Origin: Phragmites australis
Taxonomy: Eukaryota > Streptophyta > Magnoliopsida > Poales > Poaceae
Direction: 5' to 3'
NCBI RefSeq assembly: GCF_958298935.1
Contig: NC_084921.1
Location: 41,325,001-41,389,000 of the forward strand
DNA: 64,000 nt
Shown: positions 23,614-35,006 of the stretch, piece by piece
Layout of the letters: every line of letters starts with the position of its first letter
How positions within the stretch are numbered: the stretch's first letter is position 1
The notes under the pieces: generated by a model
Database searches by the model: none
Seen by the model: only the letters and a program-made list of their open reading frames with translations
What the model was told of the DNA's origin: nothing
Program-made: the position numbers and the translations under genes

Positions 23614-25029
23614 TGATTCATGAATAATAACCTGTTCATATTATATTGCACTTTTTTTTCTTTATAAATTTTTCCTATACGGTTTCTGATACAAGGTTTT
23701 TAATGAGACAATATCTACTTTGTTCCTCCTATTTTTCCAAATGGTTTTCGAAGGTTTTTAATATGATTCAAAGATCATAATTATTACTCTCTAAGCTCAC
23801 CAATGAGTTTTCTCATATAACCTTACAATGAGGCAATAACTAATAGAGAAAACTGCAAAAAAAAAAAACCCCCAAAAGTCACTTGGATTTTGACTTTCCC
23901 CCCCAAAAGTTGTTTTGTTGAAAAAAAACCCCAAAAGTTTGACTTTGTTGAAAAATCCCTAAAAATTTAAAAAAAATCAAAAAAATTCTAAAAAAAAACT
24001 AGAGACAATTCTAAGACCTTCTGTAAAATTTGTTTTCAAAAATAATATCCTTTGCATCATATTTCATGGAGAGGGAGTTTGGAAAAAAGAAAAGAAAAAT
24101 GTGCAGCTCATTTAGTAACTCATGTTATTTTAACTTTTTCATGTCTACCATTATTTTTCCTACACAAATAATTGTTTAAGTAAACTAATAAAAGTGGTTT
24201 CACTAATTTTGGGGGTGTTATGGATTAGTTATGAATTAATCTATCTGCAACATATTTACTCAATCCTGCACGTTACAATAACTATTTCAAGATTTCATGT
24301 ATTTTTACAAGATAGAGGATCATGTAAGAAGACTAAAAAATTTTGTTTCATGATTTTTGGATTAGTAAATAATTAACTATGCATTTAACTCGAATTAATA
24401 AATGAGTTGCACATTTTTCTTTTTTTTTTCAAACTTACTCTCCCTAAAATATGATGCAAAGGATATTATTTTTTAAAACAAATTTCACAAAAGGTCTTAT
24501 AATTGTCTCTTGTTTTTTTTAGAATTTTTTATGATTTTTTTAATTTTTTTGAACTTTTAGGGGTGTTTTTGCAACAAAATCAAACCTTTTGGGGTTTTTT
24601 TTTGGCAACAAAACAATTTTTGGAGGGGAAAGTCAAAATCCAAGTGACTTTTGGAGAGGTTTTTGCATTTATCCCTAACTAATATATACCATATCATTTT
24701 CTCCTTATATTTTTCTATTTGATTTTAAAGTAATTTTAATGGTATTATCAACTTATAACATAGTATTTCTCCTTATATTTTTCTCACAGGATTTTAGAGA
24801 AGTTTCTCAATAAAAAATTTACATACAAGATAATTGATCAAGGAGTATTACAAACAGACACCTCTTGTATTGTGCATGTGATCAAATATCATTAGCAATG
24901 CTAACTGCCTTTCAGTTATCATCTAAAGGGCACCCATTTAGTACTAAATGGACATGTTTATATCCTTTAACATGTGAGACCGTTCTGATTCTCCCAAACT
25001 ACTATTCCTTTACAACTCTACTCAAAACA
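23614..25029 (+). repeat. 3' LTR of the copia element, interrupted by a MULE
   Basis: It runs from TGATTCATGA after the polypurine tract to CTCTACTCAAAACA. Without the inserted MULE and one copy of its target duplication it is about 580 bp. Only its last 185 bp have a counterpart at the 5' side. Confidence 0.65.
23846..24675. mobile_element. Non-autonomous Mutator-like element (MULE-MITE), 830 bp
   Basis: A perfect 9-bp target duplication TAACTAATA flanks it (23837-23845 and 24676-24684), the length expected for Mutator-like elements. The ends form long inverted repeats: GAGAAAACTGCAAAAA on the left and, reversed, GGGATAAATGCAAAAA on the right. Extended complementarity includes AAAGTCACTTGGATTTTGAC and its reverse near 24630, so the arms could fold into a hairpin well over 100 bp long. 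The interior is AT-rich and has no transposase. Confidence 0.88.
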
Positions 25030-25585
25030 AGGGGATTCTACATGGGATTTGGATACACTAAAAAATTGAAATCTTATTTGATCTCAAAGTCCATATTGTT
25101 AAGTTGAAACTTCAGCCGTGTAAGTTTACAGTTTTTAATCTAATGGCGTTTTCAAGTGAAATAGCGTTCCTGCAGTAAAAGACAGCTATCCGTCATACTA
25201 CAGCATATTGGCAAGCAATGTGATGTTTGATTATTCAATTCTTCTCTTTAGAATCCTCTACTAATGAGACCACAATAAGTGAAGCACGACTCATAATCAC
25301 AAGGCCCATCGAAACAATAGCTACAATAAGGCAATCGGCAAGAATATGAAGGCAGTAGCATGATTCCCTCTACTCTCACGCTCAACTAGTCACAAGAGGT
25401 ATCCTATTCAGAAACACAACAAAAGGGCCTTGGGTAATAGAATGATCTGGCATGTTCAAGAACACATACACACAGCTTCGCATCTAGGGAGATATTGCAG
25501 TTCAGGAGACATATGTGCTGGTATCAAGAAGAGAAGAGGGCGACCCTGAAAACATTACAAAAGCCTCATCCCTCCTGATGACAGA
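25030..25585. other. 3' flank of the MAP kinase kinase gene
   Basis: This 556-bp stretch lies between the copia 3' LTR and the stop codon of the minus-strand kinase gene. It should hold the kinase 3' UTR and polyadenylation site. No other gene is visible. Confidence 0.6.
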
Positions 25586-28500
25586 CTACTCGGGTAAATT
25601 CATTGGAGGTTCCAGGTTCTCGACCAGAATTCGCAGGTCTAAATCCTTATCGTTGAACTTCTTGATAAAAGAGTGATTCTGCAAGAACATAAATGGCAAT
25701 TCAGCACAACTTTCCCGATAGATGGTGCAACAGTAAGATTCATCTGTACTATTAGTCAAAGGCAATGCTGACCAAGAGTTCTGAAGCGGACATGCGTTCT
25801 GCTGGATCCTTTTGTATGCTGCCAATAAAACATAGCAAAAATATAAAACTACAGGACTGTATACACAGACGATAGGAATAAGTAATGATAGTTGCGCTCA
25901 AGCTGTGCAGTTCTTGAACGAAAAATCTTCATGAAATTTACGATGGCAGTAGCTCAGAAAAAGAAATACAAAGAGAGTTTTATTCACGACCTCACCTACA
26001 GGATTTTATCAATCCAGAAAAACACTGTCAACATTATGGTCAGGGCCATCAAATGCTAGTGCTTCAAATGAACTATTGATAACTTGAACTTCAGATTTTA
26101 GCTAAAGTAGTACAATATGATGTTTCATGGGTCAAAGTGGTATCCAAAACCTATTTGTGTTAAAGGATAAGATAGAATTAAATAGTGTTGTTAAACGATA
26201 TAGGTATGACATTAAAATGCTAAGACAGAACCACCAAGTGTAAGTAACACATTGCATCCCAACTAGCATAGAATCCTAAGCTTCCTTGATTAGTACTCAC
26301 CTACTACAGATCCAGATTGAAGACAAATATACAAAGCATTTTACCAATAGCAAGAGATACACCTATTGTAAAAGTTTTACTCACAGAGGCCATTGGTAGC
26401 AAAATTAATCTTGCATCATCACAAATGCTTGTGGCACAGTTGCAGTGTTTTCAGTGGTTACATTGCAAGATCAATTGTAATATGAAAGGTAGTAACAAAA
26501 AAAATATAGCCCATGATTAAATCTGGGCTTAAGTTGATTCCATTAGTAATTATCTGAAAACTTCTATATAGATGAACGAGGCATTATGTTACATTAATTA
26601 GTGAAGCTCAAATGCTCACAATATAATGGTTCTGCTAGTCATAGCTTTATCAACAACTAAAAATGTTTCTGTTAATATGCATAAAGGCATTAACTGGGAT
26701 AATTTCCATGTGTAATTTCAAAGAAGAATGTTTATCGTACCAAGACGAGATAAATGAGCAGAATTCTGGAGAGAACTGATCTACAGGTGCAGAAGGTGGT
26801 GGCTGATCAACAATTGCCTCCAGAAGTTCATAAAAGCTCAACCAACCTTCTCCTTCTGAAGGTATATAGGGGAACCGGCCAATGGCACACTCAAGTATTA
26901 CTAAGCCCAAACTCCATATGTCACTCTTGTAGTCATACGAGCTTCCACTAATCCTCTCAGGCTGAAGACAGGATTAAGAAGGACAAAAAGTAAAGAACAG
27001 TCACCACACAATTATGCATTCCTCGATGAACATAAACTAGCAATCACATGGCATAGAAGATGATTAATTCAACATACCGCCATATAGTTGTAGGTTCCAA
27101 CAAATGTATCTCGCTGACCCATTGAACTTGCTAGCACTGCACTTACCCCAAAGTCAGTAATCTTTACTTCACCTTTATGGCTGACTAACAAGTTAGATGG
27201 CTTTATGTCCCTGTGAATCACGTGCCTTTCATGATGAAGATATAATAAACCCTCCAAGACCTGAATTAACATAATACTATACAATGTTAGCTGTGTAAGA
27301 ACATAGTTTCAAGTTTCAACAGATGTTAATGAGACAAATTTGAGCTTATTCTAAATACAGGAGAAGTCAAAGCAGAAAACAAAGGCCAAATTTACTCATA
27401 CCTGCTTGCAAAGTACCGCGAGGTATGGCTCCAGAATTGTCTTCATTTGCTTAATGATGTCTGCAAGAGATCCACGATCCATGTACTCAAGAACAAGATA
27501 TATTACACCATTGTGGTAAAAAGATTGATGGCAAAGAACTATATGAGGGTTCTGTGTTGCTTGATTTATTTTTAGCTCTTGTACTATTTGTTTGCGAACT
27601 GCCTCCTGAATGTTCATTTGAATACCCTACAGAGGAAATTGGTCAATATCAATCAAGTGACCTGAATATATTAGCTGATGTACTCTCATTCGTTAGCATC
27701 ATAATTCATTGACAATTAGTTTATCCACAGATTTCGCATGTAGGTACTAGATGCTATGGCTATCCCATTCATAGCATTTCCACCTCATTTTAGAGGGTGC
27801 AAACTGAAATGAATGCTGCCATGCCATTACAAAGTTGACTAAAGAAAGCAACCACACAAGAAGATGCAGAATATTCTGATTGTCAGAATAAGACATAACA
27901 TGTAACGAATCTTCAAAAAAGGATTTGAACATATAGATATCCATGTGCCATCTAGAAAAAGAGTTTTATTCCATGTGCCATCTAGAAAAAAGAGCTTTAT
28001 TTTCAAGTTAGAAAAACAAAAAATACAAAAACAGAAAAATGGGAGGAAGTTAGCGGTCTAGGAGTGCACGAATATACATATTTTCCATCTCAGCAGTGTG
28101 TCGGTTGTGTGGCTCACCAGATAAATTTAGGATACAGGAAATTACCTTCAAGGCATACAATGTCCCGACCCATTTGTGCCTCACTAGCTGGACAACACCA
28201 CCACTTCCTTTACCAATGACTTGAATCATCTCAAGATCATCCATTGATAACTGCACATCTTCCACCTTCAGCTTTGTTGATTCCTGGGGAAAAGATGCAA
28301 TCCAAATTCAGAAACTACTAGATGACCAACCAAATAATAGAAGTACAAACAAAAACTAGAAAACAAGATATCCTTATAGGACTTGAAGTTAAAAAATAAT
28401 AGCCATTAGGGACAACATACTTTCTCACTAAGTAGAGATACTTCTAGCCTTCTTGGAGTGACATTTTTTTCTTTCTGAAATCGGACTCCCTACTTCCATT

Positions 28501-29596
28501 CAGAGAACAGAATGAAGTTCTACAGAAACCATCGCTGGAATAGTAGGTTCAGAAACCACCAAGTCTTACAGAAACTAAAAGATGTCAGACCTAAGTTTGT
28601 ACTCAAACTAAAGATCGGACTAAAATGACTTGGCAACACGATAGAAAGCTTCCAGGCTCATTCAGGAATATGAAGAACACATTCAAGAGCAGCTAAACAC
28701 ACACATGACACATCTAATAACCAGTAACAATTAATACACTCTTTTTCCTGCTCTCCAATTTACATTTTTTCACCTAATAAATTACAACCAGTAGGAGCCA
28801 TCCATACTATTACACTTCAAAGAAAAAGTCACAGAATTTAAACCCTATGCATGAAAATTCCAGATCTGTGATCTGTCAATCAAGACAAACCTGAAACAAA
28901 AAAATGACAAAACGATTTGAAACAAGGGTTCCCCTCGAGTCCATACCATTGGACAGATTCCATTCAATCAACCAAGGGGATTTTTTATTTAACAACAACG
29001 GAGAAGGTTTGCAATTGAACTGGTACACCTGCCTACATTATGTGCAAACCTACAATGCCACCATACTAAGTACATTCTGCAAGAATACAATTGCATGGGT
29101 CTACAAAGGATAGAACTAGAAGTAATTCTTGCCGATACAGGAACTCACATTTCCATCCCCATTTTCCTCAGAGATAAGCCGCAAGCCTCTTTGATTGAGT
29201 CGTAGTTCACCATCCTTGAATGTGCCACTCGCCGTCCTAAAACATCACCAGCGATCAAGGGCATCAGATCACTTTGTACATTAACTTCTGACAACAAATA
29301 ATGGAGTACACGATCAAATCGAAGGATCAACCAAATTAAGTATGATCTGGAACCGCAAATCCGGGCCACTTAAACACCGACATGAAAAGATCAACAACGA
29401 AGGTCACTAATTACAGAATCACTCTGGCAACTCAAGCCAAACCAATATAGGGGAGCAAATTAAAAAAGAAAAAAGGGGAATGAAAAGGGGGCTGTTTAGG
29501 CTTAGGTATCGAGGAGACCGACAGGAACTTGTCGACGGGGGTCTCCTGCGCAGGCACGGAGAGCTTGAGCTCCTTGAGCGGCTTCTTCCCCCTCAT
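25586..29596 (-). CDS. MKK1: Group A MAP kinase kinase, MKK1-like
   Basis: A cytoplasmic/nuclear dual-specificity kinase that phosphorylates MAP kinases in stress signalling. Exons (minus strand, 5' to 3') are 29596-29523, 29236-29149, 28283-28146, 27626-27402, 27260-27078, 26961-26741, 25818-25773 and 25678-25586, giving 355 aa, the length I recall for rice MKK1. The start [15 protein letters not shown] is a MAPK-docking-type basic/hydrophobic N-terminus. The Gly loop GKGSGGVV is at 78-85, the ATP lysine at K100, HRDIKPSN at 191-198 (catalytic D193) and DFG at 211-213. The plant activation motif S/T-x5-S/T is S221...T227. [11 protein letters not shown] crosses the exon 5/6 boundary. All key residues are present, so it should be active. 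Intron 1 has a weak donor (CT followed by GTCGGT), the only one that keeps frame. A few residues differ from the usual ([10 protein letters not shown] in place of NHPFIKKFED). Group A identity is firm; the symbol is by resemblance. Confidence 0.95.
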
Positions 29597-30326
29597 GGCC
29601 GCCCCGCCCCCTTTGCTGCGGGGTCAAGGTTGGGGAAGGAGACGGAAGCGGGGAGGAAGAAGGCGAGATGACCAGAACAGAAAAAAAGCTACTTCAGTTT
29701 CACTTTGAGTTAGTATCTAAATGGGTCGTGTCTATTAGATTATTAGATTGGTTTAAAATAATTTTTAGTTATACAGTAGATGACATTTTTCTGGTAAATC
29801 TGACAAACTTTATAGGCAATGTGAAAACTAAGAGATCCAAGAAGCCACAGGGGCTACGGGGAACTTACGCCCGGTAGTTCAACTTTTCTCGAGCGCTTGT
29901 GACAAGCACTTATAAAAAATAGGCCTTTGTTTGGACTATTTCTAAGAACTAAATGCCGTACAAACAGCTGGAACAAGTCCAAACAAACACGTCGTCAGTC
30001 CACTGGCTGTTACGCAACAGCTTCTTCAGGTTGCTCACCAGAGACCGATTCATACGACACTCACCTCCTTTCCATGCACGTTAGCAGCTTTGTAGCTTCT
30101 CAATTAGCCACGATGAGCACTGCCTGCTCCCGTATAAATGTACACCGAGATCATGAATACAACCTGCATTGCAATTCAAAACTACTCTTACAATGATGCA
30201 CGGACGTCAGTGGCTTTCGATGCCATAAAGCAATCTATCCCAATCTCAAAGCCGAATAAATTGTGGCGAGCTCGAGCACAGCATGGCGTTGTCAATATCT
30301 TTGACGATAAACCCCTGCGATTCAAA
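29597..30326. other. Promoter side of the MKK gene and intergenic DNA
   Basis: Just upstream of the start codon (29597-29660) the DNA is GC-rich and probably 5' UTR. No convincing TATA box is seen on the minus strand. From 29930 to 30326 nothing is recognised. Confidence 0.45.
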
Positions 30327-31700
30327 CACAACCTAAAAAAATTAAAGGTGACAGATAATGATAGATTCTATATCCGTCATCTTCAATATGTCATTAATGA
30401 CTGAGTATAAGTGACGAGTAAAGATTCATCATCAATGTGATCATAGTTAACGGGTCGTAACAGTGATCCGTCACCTATAAGCGTTTTCATACGCTGGCGA
30501 GAAAGACATAAGTGACGTGTAACTTCTTCACCTGTCACTTATGTGTAGGTTACCCTGCGGGAATTTTTTATTTCATGGCTGCATCCTGGAGCGTAGCCAG
30601 GATTTGGTAGACGTCTTCTCCCTGCAAGCAACAGCAATGCATCCAAATCCATATCGACAAACTCACTTCATCACATAATCACAAAGGTTATAAAGTTCCA
30701 ATCAATTCATCACAGAATCGCAAAGGTTACAAAGTTTTAATCAATTCATATTATATAAGATCTCAGAACCTAGGGTTTCTACAGTAGAACTCGCCGTGTG
30801 GGTTGATGACTTCAGACATCGTGAACTCAGCGATCCGTCATCAAATCTCCAGAAGTGCACCGTGGTCGAAAAAACAAGCTAAAAATTTATGCATAATTTG
30901 ACGCGTAACTAATGTCATGTTATCATATAATTAAAATAATTACTAAAATTAGTTAATAAAATCTTGTATTGAACTTACATCGGGAGACTTGATATCCTTT
31001 ACTCGGACCGTGAGGATCATGTTCCACGCAACATAGAATCCGCAAGCGTTGCCCGATAGTTGGTGGTGGCACTGTTAAAAAGCAAATTTACTGTTAGATC
31101 AAAAGGAAAAAAACAGCAACATAGAGCATTTGGTATTATGTTATGTAGCATTTACTGCAAACCCTGTCTTGTGTGTCATCTGCAGCCGGCTTTCGCGTCG
31201 TAGTCAGGATCAGCTCGAAGGTACTTGTCAAAAGCCTTGTATAAAGAGGGATCAATTAGAAAACATTTGAATGTTAGAAAAGTTGAATATGTGAACTAAG
31301 ACAGACAGAACTTACATATCGATGAGTCTTTTTACAGCGTTGTAATCAAGCTGTCTAAGTTTGCCTTTTGGTCATACTAGTCTTGACGAGTCGAGGTAAA
31401 ATACCAAGTTCCATTTGAGGCAAATGACCAGTAAGATTCAATGGTCACCGATGTTGTGGGCGCTCACTAGGTAGTCCATTTTGAAATATTGTTGTATTGT
31501 CCTGGCCACATAGTCCACAAACATAGTTGGGGTGAAATTGGATGACCGAGATTGTAATGGTCTCAGGATCCAGAAATACGATGGACTCCTTTTACATATC
31601 GTAGGGATTGATGTCGGTAAATCGCGTAGTGCAGGATGAATTCGATGCAGTGTAGTTTGGTCACAGGCAGATTCGTTCCGTTAGCTTGGTCTCCGGCAGA
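30327..31700 (-). mobile_element. CACTA-like fragment with subterminal repeats and a Ulp1 remnant
   Basis: The left boundary CACAACCTAAAAAAATT at 30327 resembles a mutated CACTA end. It is followed by repeats of GTGACGxGTAA/TTACxCGTCAC in both orientations (30350-30550), and then by protease remnants on the minus strand. The right end is missing; the segment stops against a copia leader and LTR near 31700. Some plant CACTA and MULE elements carry Ulp1 genes. Confidence 0.5.
30985..31590 (-). pseudogene. Ulp1-like (C48) cysteine protease remnant from a transposon
   Basis: On the minus strand, separated by probable introns or breaks, are GDH followed by a stop and ILLVICLKWNLVFYLDSSR (31448-31375), then CHHQLSGNACGFYVAWNMI (about 31074-31018). 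These correspond to the His-Trp, Asp, Gln and catalytic Cys regions of Ulp1/SENP proteases, which cleave SUMO-like conjugates. The Trp after the catalytic His has become TGA, so the gene is dead. The N-terminus is not visible. Confidence 0.7.
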
Positions 31701-31703
31701 GCT

Positions 31704-31717
31704 TCGTGCTGATAACG
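31704..31717 (-). other. Copia primer binding site
   Basis: Read on the minus strand, CGTTATCAGCACG directly follows the LTR end at 31718. It matches the primer site at 19665. Confidence 0.6.
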
Positions 31718-31977
31718 TGTTGAGAAACCTCTGCTATCGGGTGTAGTCCAGAGATTTCAGCGATGAACAATCACACAGAAGGAGATACGATGTGGGAGAA
31801 AGTTTTTCTCTTTATTTTATCTGTGTTCTACAATAAAGAGTGCACCCCGTATTTAAAATGTCCAAACCCTTAAGAGATAGCTCAAATCTCAGAGAGATAA
31901 AAACATATTCCGATAAAATAAACTATAGAGATCGAGATGGATACACATTGCATTGTAAAAGTCCAGATTTCCTAACA
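31718..31977 (-). repeat. Copia LTR, 260 bp, minus orientation
   Basis: On the minus strand it begins TGTTAGGAAATC and ends TTTCTCAACA, the expected TG...CA ends, and is followed by the primer site, so it is a 5' LTR. It is related to the LTR at 35007-35162 (shared GGTGTAGTCCAG and ATCTGTGTT segments) but longer. The rest of the element is missing beyond about 50 bp of leader, so it is an orphan 5' end. Confidence 0.75.
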
Positions 31978-32089
31978 ACTAATGCTCCCGTGTCTCCTAC
32001 ATAACTACGATATGAACTCGTGCAGGCCCAGCTCGGACACTACGTGCATCCGTATATGTGCGATAGAACCTCACGCCCATCTCGTATTC

Positions 32090-32097
32090 CTATATAT
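32090..32097 (+). promoter_or_regulatory. Probable TATA box of the membrane protein gene
   Basis: CTATATATT occurs about 75 bp before the start codon of the frame at 32167. Confidence 0.5.
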
Positions 32098-32166
32098 TCG
32101 GCCGGTTCGGTCGGTTAGCCCGCAACGATTCCCAAGACGGCGAAACTAGAACCCTAGTCCACATCC

Positions 32167-32655
32167 ATGTCGACGGCGAGTCCACTGACGATCGGGGAGG
32201 CGCTGCCGAACGTACCGCGTCCTCGGATTTTTGTAGGAACCATCTTCCTGGTGTGTTTTCTCATGGTGGCCGGCTTCCTCATCATGCGCCTCCGCCTGTC
32301 CTCGGACCCTCTCCTCTTCGCCCGCGTCCCGTGGCTGATGCCACTGTGGATCTTGTGGGGCGTCTACCTGTCCCTGGCCCTGGTGATCCGCTCCTACGCG
32401 ATCTTGTTCCTGCCGCGTACGCCGGTAGCCATAGACAAGGCGATCATGAATGTTGGCATGGTGGCAATCGGCGCCTTTGTTCTCGTTCCCGTGGAGACCG
32501 TCGCCGTGTGGCTCCCGGTCGAAGACGAGCGGATCGTGATCACTTGCACGGGCGTCCTCGCCGCGCTTATCGCTGGGCTGCTCGTGTTCTGGGTGTGGCT
32601 TGTTCGCAAGTACGGTGGCCCTGAAGACAATCCTGCCGACGCAAACGCAGGGTGA
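32167..32655 (+). CDS. Four-helix membrane protein of unknown function
   Basis: A single-exon frame of 162 aa begins MSTASPLTIGEALPNVPRPR. It has four strongly hydrophobic segments: about residues 22-42 (IFVGTIFLVCFLMVAGFLIM), 58-80 (WLMPLWILWGVYLSLALVI), 95-116 (MNVGMVAIGAFVLVPVETVAVW) and 124-147 (IVITCTGVLAALIAGLLVFW). The C-terminus VRKYGGPEDNPADANAG is hydrophilic. I do not recognise a named family; it resembles the many small uncharacterised grass membrane proteins. A TATA box is present upstream. The next 0.5 kb holds a truncated relative of its N-terminus, which suggests a local duplication. Codon use is GC-rich at third positions, as in real grass genes. Confidence 0.7.
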   Translation: MSTASPLTIGEALPNVPRPRIFVGTIFLVCFLMVAGFLIMRLRLSSDPLLFARVPWLMPLWILWGVYLSLALVIRSYAILFLPRTPVAIDKAIMNVGMVAIGAFVLVPVETVAVWLPVEDERIVITCTGVLAALIAGLLVFWVWLVRKYGGPEDNPADANAG

Positions 32656-32995
32656 ACTGAACGATAATTGTATTACATAGCAGCTTGTCAGTTACTCAGA
32701 TCATTAGCAAGCCCGGTCTGGTCTCTCTGTTTCAATTTGCATGTATGCCATCTAGTATTTCTTTTTTCCCCTTTGTATTTGAGATTGTTTGGCAGAGTCC
32801 CGTGTCGAAATCGATCGCACCTTCCAAAAACTGATTCTCGGGTGCCTCAATATATGCAATGGAAAGTGTTTTTTTTTCTTATCGGTCACACAATTAGCTA
32901 GCCAGATTGAAGTTAATTTGTATCCGAAGCTGGCCCTATTCGCCGCAACAACATCCAAGGCGCCGGCTGGTCGAAGTTTATTACTTTGTGCAAGC

Positions 32996-33187
32996 ATGTC
33001 AACGACGGCGCCGCTGACTGTCGGGGAGGGCATCTGTTTCGTCCCTGACAAGTTCTGGAATCTGGGCGCTGGCCGTCCTCGTACCATCTTTGATGCTATT
33101 CCCCTGCTTAATCTCTTGATTAATCAGTCAATCGTAGTTATTGCAACGTTGAGACCTGGCATGCTGCCAAAAAAATCGATCCAATGA
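32996..33187 (+). pseudogene. Truncated relative of the four-helix membrane protein
   Basis: This 63-codon frame begins MSTTAPLTVGE, against MSTASPLTIGE in the gene at 32167, and then has RPRTIF where the larger gene has RPRIFVGTIF. It loses similarity after about 40 residues and stops before any complete hydrophobic domain. It could be a decayed tandem copy or a very short gene; decay seems likelier. Confidence 0.55.
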
Positions 33188-33636
33188 TCCTTCTGTTTCC
33201 GAATTCCAAGTCATATCCCTAATTGCGTGGATGAAGTCAAATTCCTCCTTTTCACCAAAAAAACAAGTTTTCAATTCCTGGAAATTTCAAATGCCGTATG
33301 CATGCAAATACAGGCTGATACCGTTCGTGGGGTCTAACATCTACGCGTACCAAAAGTGCACAGATTTGCAGTGGAAACGGGGGCAAAGGAAGCGAATCAA
33401 CAAACGGTGAGGTTCACGCGGCGACCGTCCGGCCGGGTTCCCTGCCGGCTCCAGCACGTACGCGCCTTCCTGCGTCAGGCTCCTGCCTTGCTTCCCGATG
33501 CCCATTCGCGTCATCGCGTGGCGCACTGGCGGTGGTTGTCAGGACCCTGGAGAAGGCAGCTTGAAGCGCGAGTGTCTGCCGGCCGTTAAGTGTTGCGGGA
33601 GAGAGGCTGTATTCTGTTTTGTGTTCACCGTGCAAA
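33188..33636. other. Unassigned DNA with a GC-rich block
   Basis: Bases 33400-33600 are GC-rich and have open frames on both strands, but none resembles a family I know. Confidence 0.4.
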
Positions 33637-33820
33637 AAACGTTGTAACGGCCCCGGTGCAGTTATAAGCCGAGGGAACAGACAACAAAAAAATAGCCATA
33701 TCACAGAACTCGTAGCATGTGTCCTCGCCAAAAAACGTTGTAACGTGCACATGTGTGCTCACGGTCAGTATGAGCAATAGTCAACAAAAAAATAGCCATA
33801 TCACAGAACTGGTAGCATAT
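33637..33820. repeat. Imperfect direct repeat with a period of about 93 bp
   Basis: Both units start AAAAAACGTTGTAACG and end with CAACAAAAAAATAGCCATAT followed by CACAGAACT and GTAGCAT. The middle parts differ, so the units are old or were partly replaced. Confidence 0.75.
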
Positions 33821-33990
33821 AACAGCAAATGCAATCTCACAAATCTCACAAATCATCACAGCAAAAAGCATGCACAGAACTGAAAAAGTAAATTCCATCC
33901 GAGGATCATAAATCAAACCAGACCTTACGATTCAAACAATCTTCACCATAGGGCTCCACAGTATGGCGACCCGAGAACCTCCACACCCGC

Positions 33991-34704
33991 CTATGGTACA
34001 CACTCCGGTCGTGTGAGGAGCCATGGTAGCCGGATCACCATCGGATCTAGTCCGTGTGACTGCGGTGCCGCGGGCTGAGCTTGCGGATCAAGAACAACCA
34101 AGGCCCTGACGACCAACGGCAACCTCTGCTTCCCTGTGCATGTCGGCCGATGAAGACCGAAGAAGCTCTTGGTAGGACGGCATATTGGGGAATTCGAGAG
34201 GGGGGGGGGGCATGCGGGTTGAGGTTGAGCCCCTCCATTCCGCCGTATCTGCTTCGAGGAGGAAGGCCACGGCCCACAGCGGAGAAACCCGGCTCGAAAA
34301 AGAACTCCATGGCGGCGGGAATTGTCGGCGGCGACGTGATGGGATCCACGAACGCCTCCTCGTCCCCGTGCTCCACAAAAAGGTCCATGGCCGGTGTCGT
34401 GGCCGCGTGGCGGGATTGGTGGATGGCGGCGGCGGCTAGGCTTGGCGAGGATGGCGGCGGAGAGGTGTGTGGCGGCGACGGCGACTTCGCGGCGGAGAAA
34501 GGGTGGCGACTTCACGGCGGAGAAAGGGCGGCGGCATCTGCGATGGAGAGGAGTGAGACAGCGGTGGAGAGGCGTGTGGCGGCGGAGAACCGTGCGGCAC
34601 CGCGGCGGCGGAGGCGCCTGTAAGCGAGCGAAATGGCAAGTGGCTGTGGAAAGTGGGGCAACGTGCGAGAGAAGACGGAGAGATAGGGTTAGGTGGGAGG
34701 GCAA
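33991..34704. other. GC-rich block with open frames, gene status doubtful
   Basis: A 237-codon frame runs on the minus strand and a 180-codon frame on the plus strand. Both translate to Arg-, Pro-, Gly- or Ala-rich low-complexity sequence driven by GCGG repeats. No domain is visible. It may be a gene fragment carried by a transposon; a MITE lies immediately to the right. Confidence 0.35.
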
Positions 34705-34726
34705 TACTATCTTTTCACCATCTATT

Positions 34727-34878
34727 AGCTGAAATTAGCTGGGTTAGACCAGCTAATGAGATAACTATTAGTTGGGATGTTAACTAATAGTTAGCTATCC
34801 TATTAACTGGTCTGTTTGGATCAACTAGAGCTAATTTTAGCAACTAACTATTAGCTCTAGCTGATCCAAACAGGGCCT
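34727..34878. mobile_element. hAT-like MITE or MITE remnant with a hairpin end
   Basis: CTGTTTGGATCAACTAGAGC (34812 on) and its near-perfect reverse complement ending CTGATCCAAACAG (34850-34873) form a stem of about 24 bp with a 14-base loop. CTGTTTGGATC and GATCCAAACAGGGCC are typical ends of grass hAT MITEs. The left part (34727-34810) repeats AGCTAAT and TAACTATTAG themes, so it may be a related element in which this one is nested. Confidence 0.6.
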
Positions 34879-35006
34879 TAGGTCTTAGCGGTATTGCAGA
34901 CAGTAGCAGATGCATGAATTGCCCTTGCTGAACCTATCTTTGAGCCTGTTTTGTCCTCCGATTCTTCCGCTCTAGATCTGATTTTTCATGTTCTACTCCT
35001 TATCCT

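Larger units (their letters stand above)
19458..25029 (+). mobile_element. Collapsed Ty1-copia retrotransposon
   Basis: The order is LTR remnant, primer binding site, leader, gag, RNase H, polypurine tract, 3' LTR. The 5' LTR remnant (19458-19664) aligns with the end of the 3' LTR (about 24845-25029), sharing ATTAGCAATGCTAACTG, CATCTAAAGGGCA and CTCTACTCAAAACA. Protease, integrase and reverse transcriptase are missing: gag runs almost directly into RNase H, so more than 2 kb was deleted. The 5' LTR has lost most of its left part. The 3' LTR contains a MULE. It cannot move on its own. Confidence 0.82.

Noticed and set aside
34081..34623. Arg/Gly/Ala-rich frames on both strands
   Set aside because: They reflect GCGG-type repeats; neither strand gives a recognisable protein. 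Kept only as an unassigned block.
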